Shown one piece after another: positions 60,901-64,000 of a stretch of DNA of 64,000 nucleotides. Numbering within the stretch: the stretch's first letter is position 1; every line of letters starts with the position of its first letter. The position numbers were made by a program, and so were the translations under genes. The stretch covers positions 1,922,001-1,986,000 of the forward strand of contig NZ_CP044285.1 in NCBI RefSeq assembly GCF_008728635.1. Reading direction: 5' to 3'. A model generated the notes under the pieces. The model saw only the letters and a program-made list of their open reading frames with translations. It ran no database searches and was not told the origin of the DNA. The stretch is from Hymenobacter baengnokdamensis (lineage in GTDB: Bacteria; Bacteroidota; Bacteroidia; Cytophagales; Hymenobacteraceae).

Positions 60901-61878
60901 ATGTATTTCAACCATATTATTGATACCCTCGGCAATACGCCGCTTGTGAAGCTTAACAAAGTCACGGAAGGGATAAAAGGTACTATACTGGCTAAGGTAG
61001 AGTATTTTAACCCCGGCAACTCGGTAAAAGACCGCATGGCGCTGCGCATGATTGAAGATGCCGAAAAGGCGGGCCTGCTGAAGCCCGGCGGCACCATTAT
61101 CGAGGGCACGAGCGGCAACACCGGCATGGGCCTGGCGCTGGCCGCCATCGCCAAAGGCTACAAAACGGTGTTTGTGATGAGCGATAAGCAAAGCAAGGAA
61201 AAGCAGGATATCCTGCGGGCCGTGGGCGCCGAGGTGGTCGTCTGCCCCGTCGATGTAGCCCCCGACGACCCACGCAGCTATTACTCAGTGGCCCGGCGCC
61301 TGAATAAGGAAACGCCCAACTCGTTCTACCCCAACCAGTACGACAACCTTTCGAACACTGCGGCGCATTACGAGGCTACCGGCCCCGAAATATGGGCCGG
61401 TACCGAGGGTAAAATCACCCACTTTGCGGCCGGCGTGGGCACGGGCGGCACCATCTGCGGCACCAGCAAGTACCTGAAAGAGCAGAATCCCCGCATTTTT
61501 ACGCTGGGCCTCGATACCTACGGCTCGGTATTCAAGAAATATAAAGAAACCGGAATATTTGACCAGAATGAGATATATCCCTATAAAACGGAGGGTATCG
61601 GCGAAGATATTCTGCCCAAAAACGTGGACTTCGACGTTATCGACCAATTTATTAAAGTATCGGATAAAGACGCGGCCCTAATGACGCGCCGCTTGGCCAA
61701 GGAAGAAGGCTTGTTTGTGGGCTGGAGCTGTGGCTCGGCTGTATTTGGGGCTTTAGCGTATGCCCGTGAGCATCTTACCGAAGCCGACACGATGGTGATT
61801 ATCCTGCCCGACCACGGCACGCGCTACCTGGGTAAGATATATAACGACGAGTGGATGGCGGCGCAGGGCTGGCTCTAG
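60901..61878 (+). CDS. PLP-dependent cysteine synthase / cystathionine beta-synthase
   Basis: This 325-residue enzyme has the PLP lysine in NPGNSVKDRMA, the substrate loop EGTSGNTGMGLALAA, the phosphate-binding GVGTGGTICG and the C-terminal SCGSAVFGAL. It replaces the beta-hydroxyl or acetyl group of serine derivatives by sulfide or homocysteine. The sequence (DTLGNTPLVKLNKV, YPNQYDN) fits the group that includes catalytic cores of cystathionine beta-synthase, so the preferred acceptor is open. The ATG at 60901 is the family start. Confidence 0.92.
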   Translation: MYFNHIIDTLGNTPLVKLNKVTEGIKGTILAKVEYFNPGNSVKDRMALRMIEDAEKAGLLKPGGTIIEGTSGNTGMGLALAAIAKGYKTVFVMSDKQSKEKQDILRAVGAEVVVCPVDVAPDDPRSYYSVARRLNKETPNSFYPNQYDNLSNTAAHYEATGPEIWAGTEGKITHFAAGVGTGGTICGTSKYLKEQNPRIFTLGLDTYGSVFKKYKETGIFDQNEIYPYKTEGIGEDILPKNVDFDVIDQFIKVSDKDAALMTRRLAKEEGLFVGWSCGSAVFGALAYAREHLTEADTMVIILPDHGTRYLGKIYNDEWMAAQGWL

Positions 61879-61944
61879 CCCCGCGCTTGGCTTGCTAAAG
61901 CGAAGGGCCGGGGTATCTTCGTAGACTTAAATTTAAGATGCTGT

Positions 61945-62358
61945 ATGACCGACGCACTCAATCATATTGTGCTGATAGAGGATAACGAGACGACGAGCTT
62001 TCTGAATAATAGATTGCTAAGTCGCTTGGGTGTGGCCCGGCAGGTCAGCTCCTTCACAAAGGCTGACGAAGCCTCGCATTTTTTGTGGGGCGATAAGCAC
62101 CCCGAAATTACCCCCGACCTGGTTTTTGTCGACCTGAAAATGCCGGGCATGAGTGGCTTCGATTTTCTGGAGCGCTACAGCCAGCTGCCCGCCGAAACGC
62201 AGGAGCGCACGGTGGTAGCGGTGCTGACTACTTCGATGCACGCCGCCGACACCGCCCGCGTGGCCCAGTACCCCAACGTGGAGTACCTCACCAAACCCCT
62301 GACCGAAGAAAAAATGCAGCGCCTGCTCGCCAAGCGCTTTGCAAACAGCGTAAGCTAA
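61945..62358 (+). CDS. Single-domain response regulator
   Basis: This 137-residue protein is a CheY-like receiver with no output domain. It has the acidic pair (Glu12, Asp13), phospho-acceptor Asp63 (FVDLKMPG), Thr95 (LTTSMH) and Lys117 (YLTKPL), so it should be phosphorylated. It would act by protein binding, perhaps within a phosphorelay with hybrid kinases encoded elsewhere. No kinase is near. It has its own terminator. Confidence 0.93.
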   Translation: MTDALNHIVLIEDNETTSFLNNRLLSRLGVARQVSSFTKADEASHFLWGDKHPEITPDLVFVDLKMPGMSGFDFLERYSQLPAETQERTVVAVLTTSMHAADTARVAQYPNVEYLTKPLTEEKMQRLLAKRFANSVS

Positions 62359-62383
62359 GTATAGAAACTTCACTGCCCACAAA

Positions 62384-62418
62384 AAAAAGGCCGTTCTGCT
62401 TGGCAGAACGGCCTTTTT
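62384..62418. terminator. Bidirectional terminator between response regulator and ade
   Basis: A perfect 16-bp stem (AAAAAGGCCGTTCTGC, loop TTG, complement) with A and T runs lies between the convergent response regulator and adenine deaminase genes. Confidence 0.9.
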
Positions 62419-62474
62419 GGTGGAGGCTACCGGCTTGATTGGTATAGGGTAAAATATAGTAAATGCACTGTGTT

Positions 62475-64000
62475 TTACGACACAAACTCAAACCGCTCGC
62501 CGTCAAATAAGCCTTTATCACTGAGCTTAAGGCTGGGAATAACCAGCAGGGCCATAAACGAAAGGGTCATAAACGGGGCTTGCAGGCCTGAGCCAAGCTG
62601 CGTCTTAGCAAAATTATCGAGCGCTGAGTAGGCTGCCGCCACCTCCGGGCCGGGGCGGTCCGACATGAGGCCGGCTACGGGTAGCTGCACTACGTGCTCG
62701 TTACCAGCGGCATCGACCGCCGCCAGGCCTCCCCGCGCCGCCACTACCAGGTTGATGGCGCGCGCCAGGCGGGCGTCGTCGTAGCCTACGGCCGTAATGT
62801 TGTGCGAGTCGTGGCCAACACTGCTGGCCAGGGCGCCCTGCTTCAGCCCAAAGCCTTTGATGAAGGCCACGGCCGGCGCGGCCCCCGGCGTGTAGCGATT
62901 GAGGACCACCAGCTTGAGCACATCCTGGGCCGGGTCGGGCTGAAGCTGGCCGTCGACGACCGGCAGCTCCAGGTTGCGCCGCGCGGTAATAAGCTGCCCA
63001 TCAAAGCATTCGATAACCGGGTAAGTTGCCTGCTCCTGGCTTGCCCGAGGTGCTGGTAAGGTCAGGGCAGCCGGGGCAATCGGGGCGGCGTGAAAATTGT
63101 TGACCACTGCAACTGGCGTGGCGGGCAGCAGGCATTGGCCGTTTTCGGCCACCAGCTCGCCATTCAGGAAGGTTTTTTGAACCGTAAAATCAGTCAGATT
63201 ATCAACCAGAATAAAGTCGGCATGGTCGCCGATGCGCAGCTGGCCCACGGGCAGGCCATAATGCGCAACCGGATTGAGGCAGGCGGCTTGCAGCACATCG
63301 AACACCGAGTAACCGAGGGCCACGGCCCGCTGCACCAGCTGGTTGATATGGCCCAGCAACAGAGTATCGGGGTGCTTGTCGTCGGAGCAGAACATGATAT
63401 TCTCGTAGTGCTGAGGCAGCAGTTCGATGAGGGCATCGAAGTTGCGGGCCGCCGAGCCTTCCCGAATCAGGATTTTCATGCCGGCTGCCAGCTTATCCTG
63501 GGCTTCGGCGGCCGTAAAGCACTCGTGGTCGGTGCTGATGCCGGCGCTGGCGTAGCACTCGGCATCGGCCCCTTGCAGGCCCGGCGCATGGCCATCGACA
63601 GGGCGGCCGTAGCGGTGCGCCAGCGCTATTTTTTCCAGCACCCCGGGGTCGCGCTGCAACACGCCGGGCCAGTTCATCATCTCGGCCAGGTAGCCGATGG
63701 CGGGGTTTTGGAAAAGCTGCTCAATATCGGCGGCCGAAATGGTAGCGCCGGCCGTTTCGAAGGGCGTGGCCGGCACGCAGCTGGGCGCGCCAAAGCAGAA
63801 CTTAAACGGCCCGGCTGCCGCATTGTCGAGCATATACTGCACGCCGGCTACGCCGAGCACATTGCCGATTTCGTGGGGGTCTGATACCGTGGCTACGGTT
63901 CCGTGGGTGAGAGCCAGCCGGGCAAACTCGCTGGGTACCAGCAGCGAGCTCTCGACGTGTACATGCGCATCGACAAAGCCCGGCAGCGCGTAGGGCAGGG
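62475..64000 (-). CDS. ade: Adenine deaminase, N terminus outside the window
   Basis: Adenine deaminase converts adenine to hypoxanthine in purine salvage. About 508 residues are present; the first few dozen lie beyond the right edge. PGFVDAHVHVESSLLVPSEFA gives the metal-binding DxHxH of the amidohydrolase barrel. VATVSDPHEIGNVLG, GFGLKQGALASSVGHDSHNITAVG and the tail KLSDKGLFDGERFEFV are typical of bacterial Ade. A terminator shared with the response regulator follows it. Confidence 0.94.
   Translation of the reverse strand, partial: LPYALPGFVDAHVHVESSLLVPSEFARLALTHGTVATVSDPHEIGNVLGVAGVQYMLDNAAAGPFKFCFGAPSCVPATPFETAGATISAADIEQLFQNPAIGYLAEMMNWPGVLQRDPGVLEKIALAHRYGRPVDGHAPGLQGADAECYASAGISTDHECFTAAEAQDKLAAGMKILIREGSAARNFDALIELLPQHYENIMFCSDDKHPDTLLLGHINQLVQRAVALGYSVFDVLQAACLNPVAHYGLPVGQLRIGDHADFILVDNLTDFTVQKTFLNGELVAENGQCLLPATPVAVVNNFHAAPIAPAALTLPAPRASQEQATYPVIECFDGQLITARRNLELPVVDGQLQPDPAQDVLKLVVLNRYTPGAAPAVAFIKGFGLKQGALASSVGHDSHNITAVGYDDARLARAINLVVAARGGLAAVDAAGNEHVVQLPVAGLMSDRPGPEVAAAYSALDNFAKTQLGSGLQAPFMTLSFMALLVIPSLKLSDKGLFDGERFEFVS

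Noticed and set aside
59939..60949. Long plus-strand frame opposite sucD
   Set aside because: sucD is certain on the minus strand, and the frame is a His/Gly/Ala-rich shadow.
1..64000. tRNA, rRNA, CRISPR arrays, insertion sequences or prophage genes
   Set aside because: No T-loop or rRNA core sequences, no regularly spaced repeats, and no transposase, integrase or phage structural motifs were found on reading both strands.

Overview
The window is a stretch of bacterial chromosome of about 60 % G+C from a Bacteroidota member of the Cytophagales, most likely Hymenobacter or a close relative. This rests on a gliding-motility lipoprotein of the GldH type, a subtilase ending in a type IX secretion (T9SS) sorting domain, lipoboxes of Bacteroidetes type, Bacteroidetes-type -7 promoter boxes (TAnnTTTG) ahead of several genes, few Shine-Dalgarno sequences, and Bacteroidetes gene orders (rsfS-ftsH-LUD, ricT-gldH). 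No rRNA, tRNA, CRISPR array, insertion sequence or prophage was seen. Genus assignment is inference.

Layout. 1-9 kb: the start of an acyl-CoA synthetase, an arginase-fold protein with an altered metal site, a small cytochrome b5-like protein, MurQ, small exported proteins, the ribosome-assembly GTPases Der and Era, ferrochelatase, and a PRC-barrel protein beside an anchored protein. 9-13.5 kb: a lone HsdR_N-type nuclease-like gene of lower G+C, then uvrA. 13.5-20.6 kb: a complete trp operon on the minus strand (trpE-G-D-C-F-B-A). It is preceded by a leader with a recognisable promoter, a 19-residue peptide with tandem Trp codons and an intrinsic terminator, which is a textbook attenuator layout. 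20.6-31.6 kb: a CvfB-like S1 protein, a TonB-like protein, an Omp85-type barrel, and a radical-SAM/DUF4130 DNA-repair pair separated by a lipoprotein and an epoxide-hydrolase-like gene; then RfbD, an MFS exporter and a GreA/GreB factor. 31.6-42 kb: a secreted clan GH-A glycosidase, an aldehyde module (AraC regulator, aldehyde dehydrogenase, serine hydrolase, DUF779 protein), a 78-bp perfect palindrome, and PBP1C. 42-49 kb: BirA, RsfS, FtsH, LUD protein, LpxH-like phosphatase, a propeller-like exported protein and a zinc alcohol dehydrogenase. 49-64 kb: a T9SS subtilase, an M57 metalloprotease lipoprotein, RicT and GldH, a flavin disulfide reductase, a DUF2231-Rieske fusion, SucD, cysteine synthase, a single-domain response regulator, and an adenine deaminase that runs off the right edge.

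Most genes are housekeeping. The strongest items for a second look are the trp attenuator, the long perfect palindrome, the split radical-SAM/DUF4130 pair, the orphan HsdR_N-like gene, the arginase-fold protein that has lost two metal ligands, and several large palindromic elements that look like members of dispersed repeat families. I did not find a clear, wholly new multi-gene system.
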